NCBI GenBank assembly: GCA_035772405.1 | Contig: JAYKKM010000026.1 | Location: forward strand, 582,001 to 646,000 | Source of the DNA: Chrysogorgia sp. JL179-B06 | Taxonomy: Eukaryota; Cnidaria; Anthozoa; Scleralcyonacea; Chrysogorgiidae | Length of the DNA stretch: 64,000 nt | Reading direction: 5' to 3' | Shown: positions 26,169-36,960 of the stretch, one piece after another | Position numbering within the stretch: position 1 is the first letter of the stretch | Layout: every line of letters begins with the position of its first letter | The notes under the pieces: model-generated | The model's input: the letters and a program-made list of their open reading frames with translations, nothing else | Database searches by the model: none | Told to the model about the DNA's origin: nothing | Made by a program: the position numbers and the translations under genes

Positions 26169-29100
26169 TCACCAAGGCCTCCAACTTTTAATCTTGGTCC
26201 AATATGTTTGAGAGCTCAAATATGGACGACGGGGTTGTCCTTCATTGTCCACATCTTCGTCTGTCTCCTCCTCCACTGCTGTTTCCCTGTCTGCTATCAT
26301 CGCCTTTGAAATGGGGCAGGAACAAGGTAGCACTTGCACATTTACCATCTTACGTACACGTTGGGCGTGGTTGTAGGTGTGCGGATACTCCCTCACTAAC
26401 GCGTGCACATCAAAAACCTGACGCTTTTCTCCGATCACCAGCATCCACGCGTCTATGTATGGGTCCGCTTTTGTCGAAAAATCCTTTTCGCGCTTTGGAG
26501 CTTTCCTGCGCCGCTCCAAAAACGACTGGCGTGCACTCGCGATAAATCTTTATACGGGTCAAAAGCAATTTCGATCAAGTATGCCACTTTAGCCAAATAG
26601 ATGCCATTGTTTAGTTCCCACACAGACGGATTTGTAGGCTTGGACAATTGCGGCACCTTCATTGTTGCTTGGTGTGCAGCATCTGTTTCCTCTTTATCAT
26701 CATCATCATCATCACCACCATCGTTACCATCATCATCACCACCATCGTTACCATCATCATTACCATCATCGTTACCATCGTCATTACCACCATCGTTATC
26801 ATCATCATTATTACCATCATCATTACCATCATCGTTATCATCATCATTATTATCATCGTTATCATCATTATTACCATCATCAGCATTATCATCGTGATGA
26901 TCATCATCATAATAACTACCATCATTATTACCATCATCATTATCACTATGATCATCATCATCACCACCACCATTATCATTATTACCATCATCATTATCAC
27001 TATGATCATCATCATCACCACCACCATTATCATTATTACCATCATCATTATCACTATGATCATCATCATCACCACCACCATTATCATTATTACCATCATC
27101 ATTATCACTATGATCATCATCATCACCACCACCATTATCATTATTACCATCATCATTATCACTATGATCATCATCATCACCACCACCATTATCACCACCA
27201 TGATTATCATCATCATCATCATCATCAGAATTGGTTATGATCCTCAACCGTCTTTTCTTGGCCAAACTTCTGTAGTTTGCTTCCACTGCGAAACTGTCAT
27301 GTATGGGATCGGCTGCAGTGCGCATTATTGGAATATCTTCCTCGAGGTCGGCACGAACAATCTGTCGTAGTGCGGATGATTGGAATAGGTTCACGCCCTC
27401 TTCGTTTACGATTGTGTTGGCAGTAGCGCGCCCTGGTTGGTACCACAATTCCTCTCGATCCACTACGTCGATGTTGGCTTCGATTTCGCTAACGATCCAC
27501 GCTACACAATCCATGGCGTGGTCGTACATCCATCTGTCCGCGCCTGGCACGGTTTGCGACAAAGACGTGGTCTCAAAGACTGTAATGCGTCGCTTTATGT
27601 TTTGATCTTCTGCTCCAAAGTTTGGCACATTGTTCGTTGTTATATAATACGGGCTGTTGTTGAATACGCATCTGGGAGGTTCGTGCTTGACAGCTGTGAC
27701 CATCCAGCCTCCTTGCAACATAGTCTTCGCAAGATCAGACTGCATCGTGTCAACCGACCATTCATCTAGGAGCACGAGTTGGGTGTGTTCCGTGATCATG
27801 GCTGCGGAAAACTGCCGTTCGCTCGTGACAGAAGCAATGTTCCCGGCCGGGATCAGTCGGTGAAATATGGACGCCCAAGATGTTTTCCCAGAATCCTTTG
27901 GGCCAGCCACGACCAACTTGCGCACTTTGTGCGGCATTTTGGATGCCATCAGACATTGATAGAATTTATTTAGGAAATTTGCTCTCGTTTCTCTGTCAGG
28001 AAAAGAGTTGAGGATTCCTTCTCAAAAGAACCCAGGTGTTGGTGGCGTGGTACAATCGTAGGGTACGAATGCTCGGGGTGATGTGCGTCCAAGGTTTGTA
28101 TCTGGAATAGGGATTCGTGAAAAACGTCGGGTGGACACTTGGAAACAGTAACCTTCACTGACTTCAATGAGGTCCAGGTCTATCGTCAGTTGCTGAATAA
28201 TCTCGCAAGCAGGGTGCGAAAGAATTTTACTCAGGGATTCATGTGTTTAAGAACATCGTCCATGATGGCATCGTTGGTCAAGAGCTTCTGCAGGTAACTA
28301 TCGACGTCCATCATTTTGGCGAAAGTAATTTGTGCCTGCGCGGGCTTCGCGTAGACGTAGCCGAGATGAAGGGCGTGGTTGGAAATGTGCATAATTATTT
28401 GTATTCTTCGCAGCGTCTCGGTGATTTCGCTCGTCGATGTAACGTCTGACGTGGCTGGATGATATTTCGCGAGGTTGTTAAACTGCAGCCGCATTCCATC
28501 AGCCGCAAGATTAGTTCTGGCCACATGCAGTTTCAGGGCAAACTCACTCTCGTCAACCACTACGGCGCGACATGGACAGTTGGGGTAATGGTTTGGTTGA
28601 CTTGGTGTCTGCAAGGCTCCCACTTCCGCCGACGTTTCAGAAGACACGGCAGCATAACAATGTGCGTTGCATTCATCGCACATTTGTTGCACCATTTCAT
28701 TTTTATGGTCTTTTACCACTTGAAAAAGTTGCCTTGCAGCGTTCTCCATCGTTTCGCATTGCGATCCTCCCCTTGATCTGGTGCGGATATTAGCAACGTT
28801 GACATCCACGTCCTGGTTGTGCAGCTTGGAAAATAGCACGTCTTCGTTGCATGTCGATGTGGGCCTATAGACTATAAAATAGGCAACGCCTGGATACATA
28901 GTATCTTGTTGTTGCTCGTTGGACGTTTTCGCGTTGCACGATACAGCCGTAAGACACGAAAAAAAGAACTGGACTCCGTCGATATTTGAAATCACATCGT
29001 CCAGTTCCAGTCTTTTCGAACACAGTTGTCGTTTGGCCAATTCTAAATCGACATTTTGAACTCTCCACACAGTTCTAATAGAAACCGCTTGAAGTTCTTT

Positions 29101-29378
29101 TGTAATCTGTTTAAAAAGGAAAATGAGTTACTCATATGTTTACTGACAAATAATCGTGGGAAATGCTGAAAATATATTAATCAACTCACCCAGCTTAACA
29201 CATTTGCTCTGAGAGAATTCTGCAGTGTCTTCGAGTTTAGTTGTTTTGCAGGACGTCTTCGAGACATCTGTTCGAATCGTGTGATAACCGCCTTGATGTA
29301 AAATGCGAGCTTGCCAACGGCATTTGGTTGCAGTTTTATAAATAAGTTGTAATTTGCATAACCTCTATCGGCATGCAT
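26169..29378 (-). pseudogene. Superfamily 3 helicase (NS1/E1-like), spliced and broken
   Basis: Exon 1 (29,378-29,190) ends at a GTGAG donor. An 83-bp intron ends in a T-rich CAG acceptor, and exon 2 starts at 29,106 in phase. The frame is lost at about 28,231-28,238 (stop, continuation one base out), meets a TGA at 28,024-28,022, then continues into the helicase core (ATG at 27,949 onward). The core shows Walker A GPKDSGKT (residues 16-23 from that ATG), Walker B QLVLLDEW (57-64) and motif C YYITTNN (101-107), followed by KRRITVFE, the order typical of SF3 helicases of parvoviruses, papillomaviruses and related replicons. A basic patch precedes a ~180-residue Asp/Asn/Gly/Ser tract. The C-terminal part continues in another frame (26,519-26,169), so a further frameshift lies near 26,460-26,520. 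I saw no HUH nickase motif upstream. Inferred role: DNA unwinding for replication of the element. Confidence 0.72.
26690..27225. repeat. Trinucleotide microsatellite and 54-bp minisatellite inside the helicase gene
   Basis: On the plus strand the tract consists of CAT, TAC, ATT and CAC triplets. Between about 26,930 and 27,190 it becomes a 54-bp unit repeated about five times almost exactly. On the coding (minus) strand the 54-bp unit gives 18 residues, GGGDDDDHSDNDDGNNDN, so it keeps the frame of the helicase gene. His-, Met- or Ile-only frames in the other readings are artefacts. Confidence 0.92.
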
Positions 29379-29419
29379 AATAAACGCGGCGTAAAGGTCG
29401 AAATCTGCGACTTTGATTG

Positions 29420-29794
29420 TTTACGCTCCTCACCTTCATTGGGTAGGGCACTGTTTTAACCTTAGGATTAAAGCAATTTGTTCTCCATGTACATGTATTT
29501 GGAGTTTGTTCCTCTTTATTACCAACTTTCTTTCGTTTTAGGTCCTCAGCTTCATTGGCTGGGGCAATGTTTTAAACTTGGGGTTAAGCAATTTGTTCTC
29601 CATGCATTTGGAGTTTGTTGCTCATGTGAGGTTTATTTATTACCAACTTTGTTTAGTTTAAGGTCCTCAGCTTCATTGGCTGTTGCACGGGTTTAAACTG
29701 AGGGTAAAACAATTTGTTTTCCATGTATTTGGAGTTTGTTACCAACTTTGTTCAGTTTAAGGTCCTCACCTTCATTGGCAGGTGCACTGTTTTA
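29420..29794. repeat. Satellite remnant between the two large insertions
   Basis: About three 122-bp monomers continue exactly where the array broke off at 21,800. They are nearly identical to 21,107-21,480, so a local satellite duplication preceded the insertions. Confidence 0.92.
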
Positions 29795-29800
29795 AACTTA
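29795..29800. repeat. Polinton target-site duplication, left
   Basis: AACTTA directly abuts the left terminal repeat and recurs at 56,315-56,320. The uninterrupted monomer (for example near 7,267) has this hexamer once, in TTTTAAACTTAGCGTTAAAG. Six base pairs is the usual Polinton duplication. Confidence 0.95.
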
Positions 29801-29973
29801 AGTAGTATAGAGAGTGGGGGTACGAGCCCAATCGATGTTATACGTGAATATAATTACCAAAACATCACCAAATCTGTGTCAAACCACGGCTCGACAAAAT
29901 TCGCTGTCATTTTGGTAATTCTATATTCACGGAAAACATCGAATAAGCTCGAACCCCCACTCTCTATACTACT
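29801..29973. repeat. 173-bp palindrome at the left tip
   Basis: The terminal sequence AGTAGTATAGAGAGTGGGGG recurs inverted as CCCCCACTCTCTATACTACT ending at 29,973, and the internal arms (GTGAATATAATTACCAAAAC and the inverse near 29,910-29,935) also pair. The whole tip could fold into one long hairpin with a loop around ACCACGGCTCGAC. Confidence 0.9.
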
Positions 29974-30558
29974 ATGGCGGTCGTTAATCAAGCTAGACAC
30001 CCCTCACGTTTTCTACTCAATTGATGTCAAACACGCGCGAGACTCACGAAACAATACCAAATTTATACCAAATCACGATTTTCGCTAAATTTGGTGTTAT
30101 TTCATTCATATTTTAAAAATAGAATGTGTCGCTTCGTCATTTTCGCGTTTTTTAAAAAATAGAAAGTGTCGTTTCAACATTTTCACATATTTAAAAAATA
30201 GAAAGTATCGCTTCAACATTTTCGCATATTTAAAAATAGAAAGTGTCGTTTCGTCATTTTCGCATTTTTGTTTGACAAACTACGACCGACGCGTTCTGCT
30301 GTTGTCTCAATTCACGCGCGAAAAAAACCCACTAGATTTCGATTCTAGTGGTGATGTTTATCCAAATGGATAGCGAAATGGCGCTCTTTTGATTGGTCAA
30401 TTCACACCAGCGTCCACAACAAATGTTTTATCCAAACAAGTACCCAAATGGATAGCAAAATGGCGCTCTTTTGATTGGTTAGCAACGTTGACTAATTTAC
30501 ATACTAACAGGTGGCCGGTTGTTTTGCGAATTAGTCCGTTTGCTCACTACTTTCAGTG
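29801..30558 (+). repeat. Polinton left terminal inverted repeat
   Basis: 758 bp, matching 55,556-56,314 inverted with few differences. From outside in it contains a 173-bp palindrome and then four ~39-bp tandem units (AAAAATAGAAAGTGTCG...CATTTTCGC, 30,107-30,270). Next come two copies of ATGGATAGCRAAATGGCGCTCTTTTGATTGG (30,366 and 30,453) and finally the last codons of the first gene. No promoter could be pinpointed. Confidence 0.95.
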
Positions 30559-31049
30559 TTTGTCACCTCACTTCTAAAATGGTGATCGTACACATATTTC
30601 GACGTTGTGATTCCTCCCGACAACAAGCCTAAGAAAGGTACGAACGGCGTCACAATCGCGACAATGCTCTCAACGTCTTTCTTTAGTAACGGGTCTTTTT
30701 GTAACTCATCATTTAGTTCGTCAGGGTTCTCAATAGCGTTCAACCCATCTAGTAAGCTAGCGAATTTGCTGATTAGTAAGTCAGTGAGAAAAGCGTTTGC
30801 AATTTCCATTCTCTTCAACTCATATTGGCGCCATATCTTGTCGATAACCTTTGCAGACGCTTTTTTAATGTACGCTTCAGATTGGCTTACCACACCATCG
30901 CCAGACAGTCTAATAAGTTCAGCTCTTTTAGCGTCAATGTCGTCTTCCACAGTTGAAGTACCAGCGGCTTGAGTATCCTCAACTAATTCCTCAATCGTGG
31001 GGGTTTCTTCACTTTTGCGTTTCACCATCACGTTATTACTTATACCCAT
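30531..31049 (-). CDS. Polinton hypothetical protein with C-terminal hydrophobic stretch (172 aa)
   Basis: I do not recognise the family. The N-terminal third is acidic and polar (KRKSEETPTIEELVEDTQ), the middle is helical and charged, and residues ~125-155 form a hydrophobic, Gly-rich segment (VAIVTPFVPFLGLLSGG) that could sit in a membrane. Its ATG follows the ATPase stop by two bases (TAAATATG arrangement), so it is probably co-expressed with the ATPase. A second ATG at codon 8 (MVKRKSEE) is an alternative start. The last residues (SEQTD) and the stop lie within the terminal inverted repeat and are shared with the end of the polymerase at the opposite tip. Confidence 0.7.
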   Translation of the reverse strand: MGISNNVMVKRKSEETPTIEELVEDTQAAGTSTVEDDIDAKRAELIRLSGDGVVSQSEAYIKKASAKVIDKIWRQYELKRMEIANAFLTDLLISKFASLLDGLNAIENPDELNDELQKDPLLKKDVESIVAIVTPFVPFLGLLSGGITTSKYVYDHHFRSEVTNTESSEQTD

Positions 31050-31052
31050 ATT

Positions 31053-31445
31053 TTATTGCGGAATAACAACTTCGTGACTGTATGGATAGCGCAGTGAGAT
31101 TTCGAGTCTAGCGTACTTATGATTTTTTAATGCGGTCACAATCGTCGACGCTTCTTCTTTGCTAATGTGTCCAAGGTAATCGTCAATAACAACCTTCATA
31201 TCACTTCTGCTCGGACAGTAAAAGCAAATGAGCTTACTAATGTTTTCTCTATACGGTTTTGCGATCGACGTCAGTTGTTGTGTGATGACAATAACGCTCA
31301 ACATAAAATGTCGCGCACTAAAAGCCAAGTTGACCAATTGACTAGTCCTATTCTTGACGTCCTGCCCACTTGCACAGTCGTCCAACACAATCAGAGTGTT
31401 AGTGCCTTTAAAAGTGTTCGTTACACACTTGAGAACAGCGTCGAC
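31053..31445 (-). pseudogene. Packaging ATPase, C-terminal part (gene split by insertion)
   Basis: This is the distal part of an FtsK/HerA-type genome-packaging ATPase. Walker B is visible as TLIVLDDC, followed by the conserved FSARH box and the sensor-like VITQQLTSIAKP typical of Polinton ATPases. The family supplies energy for DNA packaging into capsids. Its N-terminal part is 8.4 kb away at 39,878-40,084. The open frame runs upstream beyond 31,445 into foreign sequence, which I attribute to the nested element. The function is lost unless the insertion is removed. Confidence 0.88.
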
Positions 31446-33978
31446 ATTGCATGACAAGATTAGCCCCGACAATTTGTGTAACTTTGCGCTTTGTGCATTA
31501 TGGGATATATACCACAAATATTGAGGTATATGTCCTATGATGCATTGCGGTATATGAGCGCTGCTCTGGTTAATGGCCGACATTGTTCTGTGGACTGTGC
31601 ATGTTTTAATACTGCCATTTACGAATTTAAACCCGTACAAGCACTCGGAAAAGCTTCAAAAGAGCATTGGAAAGTTTAAATAATTATTTTCAAACAAGAT
31701 GGGTGGTTATTCATACATATGAGCCGTACAAAACGCAAGGATAACTGGTGAGTTGAGACATTATAAAAATTAACTATGATAATATCAATCAATATGCTGT
31801 GTTTTATTATCAGTGAAGTCTACTAAAGTTGCACTTCAGTTGTTGTTAACTTGTTATGCCACACTAAAGTACTGTGTTTATTTTGAACCCTTGATTTATA
31901 AAAACGTTATTTGTTATTTTGTAGGTTAAAATCATGAAAAGTGTTGTCGGGTTTAACGAGTCATTTTCAACCGCTGAGAAGCTCAACTGGCCATGTGATA
32001 TTTGCAATGTTTTATTCAATCGACGGATATATTTCGTAATCGATGAAAGTTTGGAATTACTGGGAATAAAAGAGCATATCAGATTGCGAGGATGGAAGAA
32101 AGTGGAGAGTTTCTTGTCGAATCAAGGTATGAAAATTGAAAACCTAATAATTAATATGTTTGTGTAGATTTGGTTTTTATTCCTGCTGCTGAGATTTACT
32201 GTAGGTAATCAAAATATACCCGGTAGCTAAGACAGAGTCTGTATATACTTGATTATTACAAACTATGTTTATTTTGTACCTATACCAACTGAATGTTTCA
32301 CTTGTATACACTATGGCAGTGAGTGCAGTCACAAATATTATAATATTGAAGACAGATTGGCAGATTCTCTCATAATTGGTTAGCACATACTGCAGTTGAT
32401 AACTTGATATTTATATATTATAAACAAAAAGCAAAATTAACTCTTCTAATTAAATCTAACCAACAATCAAGGCACTGTCTGTTGGGCATGTTGTTAGATA
32501 ATGTGAACTAATATGAGTTATTTTTGGTTTGAAGGTATTGAAGAACCTTTTCTGACAAATGGATTAAAGAAAAACCTTATCAGTCATGCGGTATTTGTTG
32601 GCATTCTTTTTGGGTTTAATGGCCAAAAGCAAGATGAGTTAGAGGAAACAAGAAAAACATTAAAAGGTTACCTCCTAGAAAGGTTACATGCTGCTGAGGT
32701 AAAGGAGGATGGAAAAACACCCTCGCCTAAACGGAAAACCCCTTGCAGCACCCAGACAACTCCCGGGAAGATCTACAATCATGATTCTCAAGCATACAAT
32801 TCCCTCTGTCCACCAGCTCCAGGTGCTAGCCCACTCAGCTCAAAGGAAAATTGTTCTCCTGTTAAGCACCTGCTTAATTCACCAGTAAAAGCTGGAAAAT
32901 GCAGCTCAGAACTCTTTCAGAAGGAACAAATTTCTAATGTCAGCCATAAGTCTGGACGTCGCTGGAAGTCTCGACCTTTGAAGGACCGCATTCGAATTCA
33001 GGAGAATACCTTGTCTGTCCTGTCACGAAGAATACACAGAGGAACCAAAGATGACTTTCTCGTAGCTTTATCATGCTCTGTTGTTGCTGATGATGAAAAA
33101 ACTTTGGGACCCGAAATTAACAAATGGAACGGAAAGTTCTCTGTCCAAGATATTGTTAAGCTCACCAAACAAGTTCATTCAAATGGTAAAGAAGAGACGG
33201 TCTATGACCTTTTAACCACAACGCATGCTGCAGAACGACACCATATTGGTACGGATGATATTCTTCATGTTGAAGATAACAGCAGTGCTTCAGATGCCAT
33301 AACATTTATTCGCAAAATGTTTCCAGGCTTAGTTAGCTCATCTTATGCTGTTGATGCATTGAAGAACAAACTGAAGGAGGAGTGTCAGTTAGTGCTTAAA
33401 CTAGAGCGTTGTGCCACTGGTTGGAGGATCCAGCCTGATCGACTCCATATGTGTCTCCAGTTTGTATATCCATGGTTGCAGGAGATTGATGGGGAGTGGT
33501 GGAAATTGTATGGGGATGCCCGTACATATGGAAAGCAGAAGAGTGTTGTCATTGCCATTGGGAATTTGAACAACGAGCAAGTTCTTCATGGATGCAGCTA
33601 TCAAAGTCCAAAGGAAATGTGGCCTATCTGTCTTTTCTATGGAGGAGACAGTCGTCTAAACCTGGAGCTAAATCTAGATGGAAGTTCGCCCTAGCTGAGT
33701 AATTGGACGCTGAGTATGGAAGCTGATGGGCACTCCATGTTTCTCATTGGAGATTCCATGTTTTTGGATGCAATGGCAGCTACAAATCTTGATCCAACAA
33801 GCAAGGATCAGTTTAACATTTACAACCATGAAACTGTCAATACCAAGGGGAGTGTGGATGAAACAACTGGGCTTCGATCAGGACTTGGAAGAAGCATTAA
33901 CAGAGATCTACCTAATGCTATCCTAAAAGGTGAGTTACGTTTTGTCTCATTTGGGCTACTCTCTATTTATAATTGAAT

Positions 33979-34105
33979 TGGGTTAACCCATTAACCCCCA
34001 GAGGTTCCCAATTGATGAGTAAAATCGCCTGGCGTTAGACAGAGTAAAATGATCTGGCGTTAAAATGATAAAGGGGCCGGTTTTGGCCGGCTTGGGGGTT
34101 AAAGT
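33979..34105 (+). repeat. Short interspersed repeat in intron (TTAACCCCCAGAGG type)
   Basis: The sequence TTAACCCATTAACCCCCAGAGGTTCCCAATTGATGAGTAAAATC...CTGGCGTTAG recurs inverted at 38,470-38,533. The left copy ends with GCTTGGGGGTTAA, giving the unit its own terminal inverted repeats (TTAACCCCC/GGGGGTTAA), as in a MITE. Confidence 0.65.
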
Positions 34106-34227
34106 GTAATATGGAACGCTGTACAATTATTTTTGTTTCATCTCGTCTTACTCTGATGAAGGGCTCCGCTCGAAACGGCTGTACAATTATTATTGTTGTT
34201 TTGGCATTTACACTCGGAGAATAGATG

Positions 34228-34806
34228 AAGGAAAAGTATGGTGATGAACGAGTGTCGAATTATATACTCTTGAGACCCAACCAGGACCAGTTGCGAAAAA
34301 TGCAACTACAAGGCCTTCTGGCTGGGGTTTGAACCCGCGACCCTGGATTACTAGACCACCAGCGCTCTACCGGCTGAGCTATAGAAGCCGTTGCCGTGAG
34401 CTTGGCCACGAGTTCAGTATATATAGGTGTAACAATGGTAATGCCGGTGATGCAATGATCAAATGATGTGGATTAAAGTTGTTGTTTTGGCATTTACACT
34501 CGGAGAATAGATGAAGGAAAAGTATGGTGATGAACGAGTGTCGAATTATATACTCTTGAGACCCAACCAGGACCAGGATCATTGCATCACCGGCATTACC
34601 ATTGTTACACCTATATATACTGAACTCGTGGCCAAGCTCACGGCAACGGCTTCTGTAGCTCAGCCGGTAGAGCGCTGGTCTAGTAATCCAGGGTCGCGGG
34701 TTAAAACCCCAGCTTGAAGGCCTTGTAGTTGCATTTTTCGCAACTGGTCCTGGTTGGGTCTCAAGAGTATATAATTCGACACTCGTTCATCACCATACTT
34801 TTCCTT
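34228..34806. repeat. Head-to-head pair of tRNA-derived SINEs (large palindrome)
   Basis: The arms 34,228-34,460 and 34,577-34,806 are inverted copies. The right copy holds a tRNA-like region at 34,649-34,722 (A box TAGCTCAGCCGGTAGAGCG, anticodon-loop CTAGTAA, B box GCGGGTTAAAACCCC). The left copy holds its inverse at 34,312-34,389 with the better B box GGTTTGAACC on the complement. The loop would read AGT, a threonine anticodon, but stems are imperfect and the tail after the tRNA part is shared, so these are SINEs and not tRNA genes. A direct repeat of 34,194-34,291 also occurs at 34,484-34,577. Confidence 0.8.
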
Positions 34807-36960
34807 TGTACAATTATTAGTTTGATTGACTGGCTTTTCAACATTTTCTGTTAGGCTTGTCCACGGAAAAGTATCTCCTGTGTGCTGATCACATGATGAC
34901 GCGTATGACAGAAAGCCTTCTCACCTGGAAGGTTAAGTCTGTGTACAACATGGAAGCAAAAGCAATGATCAACAAGCGGGAACGAGATAATTTGATTCAG
35001 CGCCTGGAATCAAACATAAATGCAAGAGGTATACGAGGTGGTCAATTCAAGTTTCTAGTTGATGCTACAAAGAACAAACTTGAGCAAGTGTCGCTTAACA
35101 AGACATGTGCCCAACTTATCTCAGCACCACCTTCATACTTTAAAGATGCCAGCTACCCCCACATTTTGGACAGTGTTTCCCAAAATGTTCTTCTGCCCAA
35201 ACCATTGCCCACAGGTCTGCAAGAAGCCCTTCAAAGATCATCGCCAATGATTACTGAGTTTGACTGTGAATCTCTCATATGGGAGCATCAGTTTCGGATG
35301 CATGAGATTAACCGGATGGATCCAATCCCAGTTCTCGCTGATGAAAGCAAAAAAGGGTCATTGAATGCAAAGGACTATGTCTTTGGGGTGTCAGATGATA
35401 AAGTTGCAGATTATGTAAAATCTGCAGACATTTTCCATGGCTTAATGTGTTACTGCTATGGGAGTGATGCTTTGACACCCTACATGATTAAATGTGTGGA
35501 CATTGTCCCTGTTCTTTTAAAAACATTACCTTTCAGGTCAGTGATGAGGGTGGCAACAGAAGGGGGTGAGAGGATGCACTACATGCATCAACAAAGGTTC
35601 TTCCAACATTCATCTCGTGGTGGTGGTTGGAAATATCAGGATCCCATTCTTAATGTGTTCAATCACATGTACCGACAAATTTGGGAACGAGTTCGTGCCA
35701 CAGATGAAAAGAATGTCGAGAAATTTCAGGCATTTGTAACTGAATGCCGGGAAGGGAGACACAATGATGGTTTGGTTTTGCCAACAACTCTACCCGAAGA
35801 GTCATCACCCAATGGATCTGGACCTGGTCCCCTTTTTGGCAAACGTTTTGCTCTTGTTGGATCATTTGGTTCTAGTAAGCTCAGCCAGGAGAAATTGAAG
35901 GAAATGATCACCAAGAAAGGTACTCTAAATAGCTGACAATGAGCTAAGTATTTTTTGGTTAATCCCATAATTGGCAAAAAGTGTAGTAAAGTGCAGTGGT
36001 AAAGTGTCAGTGTGCAAGCCAATTTTGTGATCAACCAAAAGTTGTTAGCAACCTATATTTTAACAGATGAATTGAAGATGTGTGGTTTAGAGTACGAATA
36101 TTGGAACTAACATCAAAAGAAAGCTGCTCAATCATAATCTGAATGTTGTTTGTTTTTTAATTTTAGATGGTCAAGTTTACAATATAGCCAGTGTTCCAGG
36201 ACGACTTCCAGTTGAGATGATTGTGGTAGCAACCCAAAAAGAATGCGATAAGGGAAGTAAAAGTCCTGGCATTACAACAGCGTACCAGAGAGACTGGAAG
36301 ATTGTCTCACCACAGTACATAATTGATGCAAAGGATGAAACAGTACCACTACTGGATAGCTACCTTCTGTCATTAGACAAAATTCAAGTTGCTCCTGGGA
36401 CATCTGCAGTCCATACCAATGTGGCAACAGTGGCTGAAACCAATTTTAAGCGTTGCGGGGCATTCAGGGACCTCAAGCAGACATTACAATGCAGGCTAAA
36501 GGAATCGAAAGAATACCTAGAGCAGCAGAACAGAGAAAGAGGAGTCATCACAAAAAAAGAACTGAACCTTTAAAGAGGCCACCAACTGGTTATGTAATGT
36601 TTGTCAAAGAAATGTTCCCAGAAGCATCTGGCAACCATGAAAGCCATGAATTATCATTTAAAGAACTGCAGTTGATCTTGGGTGAACGATACAGGTCATT
36701 GCCTGCCGAGACCAAAGAAGAGTACCAGCAAAAAGGTTGTCAATACTTTGACGAGATGAACAAAAAGTTTGTGTAATCACTGGAAGCCTGTATTGAAAGT
36801 AGCTATAACAAATTTAACATGCTGAACATGTTCTGTGACAAGTAAAATTGTCTGGTGTTAAAAATTGTTGTAACGTAATTATCGAAAGGGTGTATTGATA
36901 TACTATGCTTCTGCTGCAACAATACTGGAAAATATAGTATACATGTATATATTATTATAA

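Larger units (their letters stand above)
21801..29419 (-). mobile_element. Insertion carrying tyrosine recombinase and SF3 helicase genes
   Basis: This 7.6-kb foreign segment is inserted in a satellite monomer. The left flank ends ACTTTGTTTG (21,791-21,800). The right end reads ACTTTGATTG (29,410-29,419) and then continues with TTTACGCTCC, exactly as in uninterrupted monomers. The two 10-mers differ at one position, as expected for a short target duplication or for a recombination core used by a tyrosine recombinase. Both genes inside read leftward. The recombinase lies within its own inverted repeats (22,313-25,856), so nesting of one element in another is possible. Both genes are broken, so this copy is inactive. 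Confidence 0.65.
31925..36776 (+). pseudogene. Large spliced gene with BRCT domain and HMG box; candidate transposase of the nested element
   Basis: The exons I can support are 31,925-32,126 (ATG 31,934; donor GTATGA), 32,535-33,929 (donor GTGAGT), 34,855-35,919 (donor GTACTC) and 36,167-36,776. Every junction keeps the frame with a phase-1 split codon. Exon 2 has a Ser/Pro/Lys-rich segment and then a block with WWKLYGDARTYGKQKS and, further on, FLIGDSMFLDAM. Exon 3 has a CADHMMTRMTESLL block. The end of exon 3 plus exon 4 form a BRCT-like domain (GKRFALVGSFGS...WKIVSPQYIIDA), and the tail is an HMG box (RPPTGYVMFVKEMFPEA...). An in-frame TAG at 33,692-33,694 and a frameshift at the A7 run 36,552-36,558 break it. 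Gly-Asp-Ala and Gly-Asp-Ser sites suggest an RNase H-type catalytic core, but this is inference. A 5' non-coding exon ending near 31,749 (GTGAGT) is possible. Confidence 0.6.

Noticed and set aside
26648..27240. Poly-Ile, poly-Met and poly-His frames
   Set aside because: They are alternative readings of the trinucleotide tract inside the helicase gene.
27762..27956. Alternative leftward frames overlapping the helicase core
   Set aside because: The helicase motifs lie in the other frame; these are shadows.
34649..34722. tRNA-Thr gene
   Set aside because: It has A and B boxes and a plausible anticodon loop, but the stems are imperfect, an inverted copy lies beside it and both share a long tail, so it is a SINE head.
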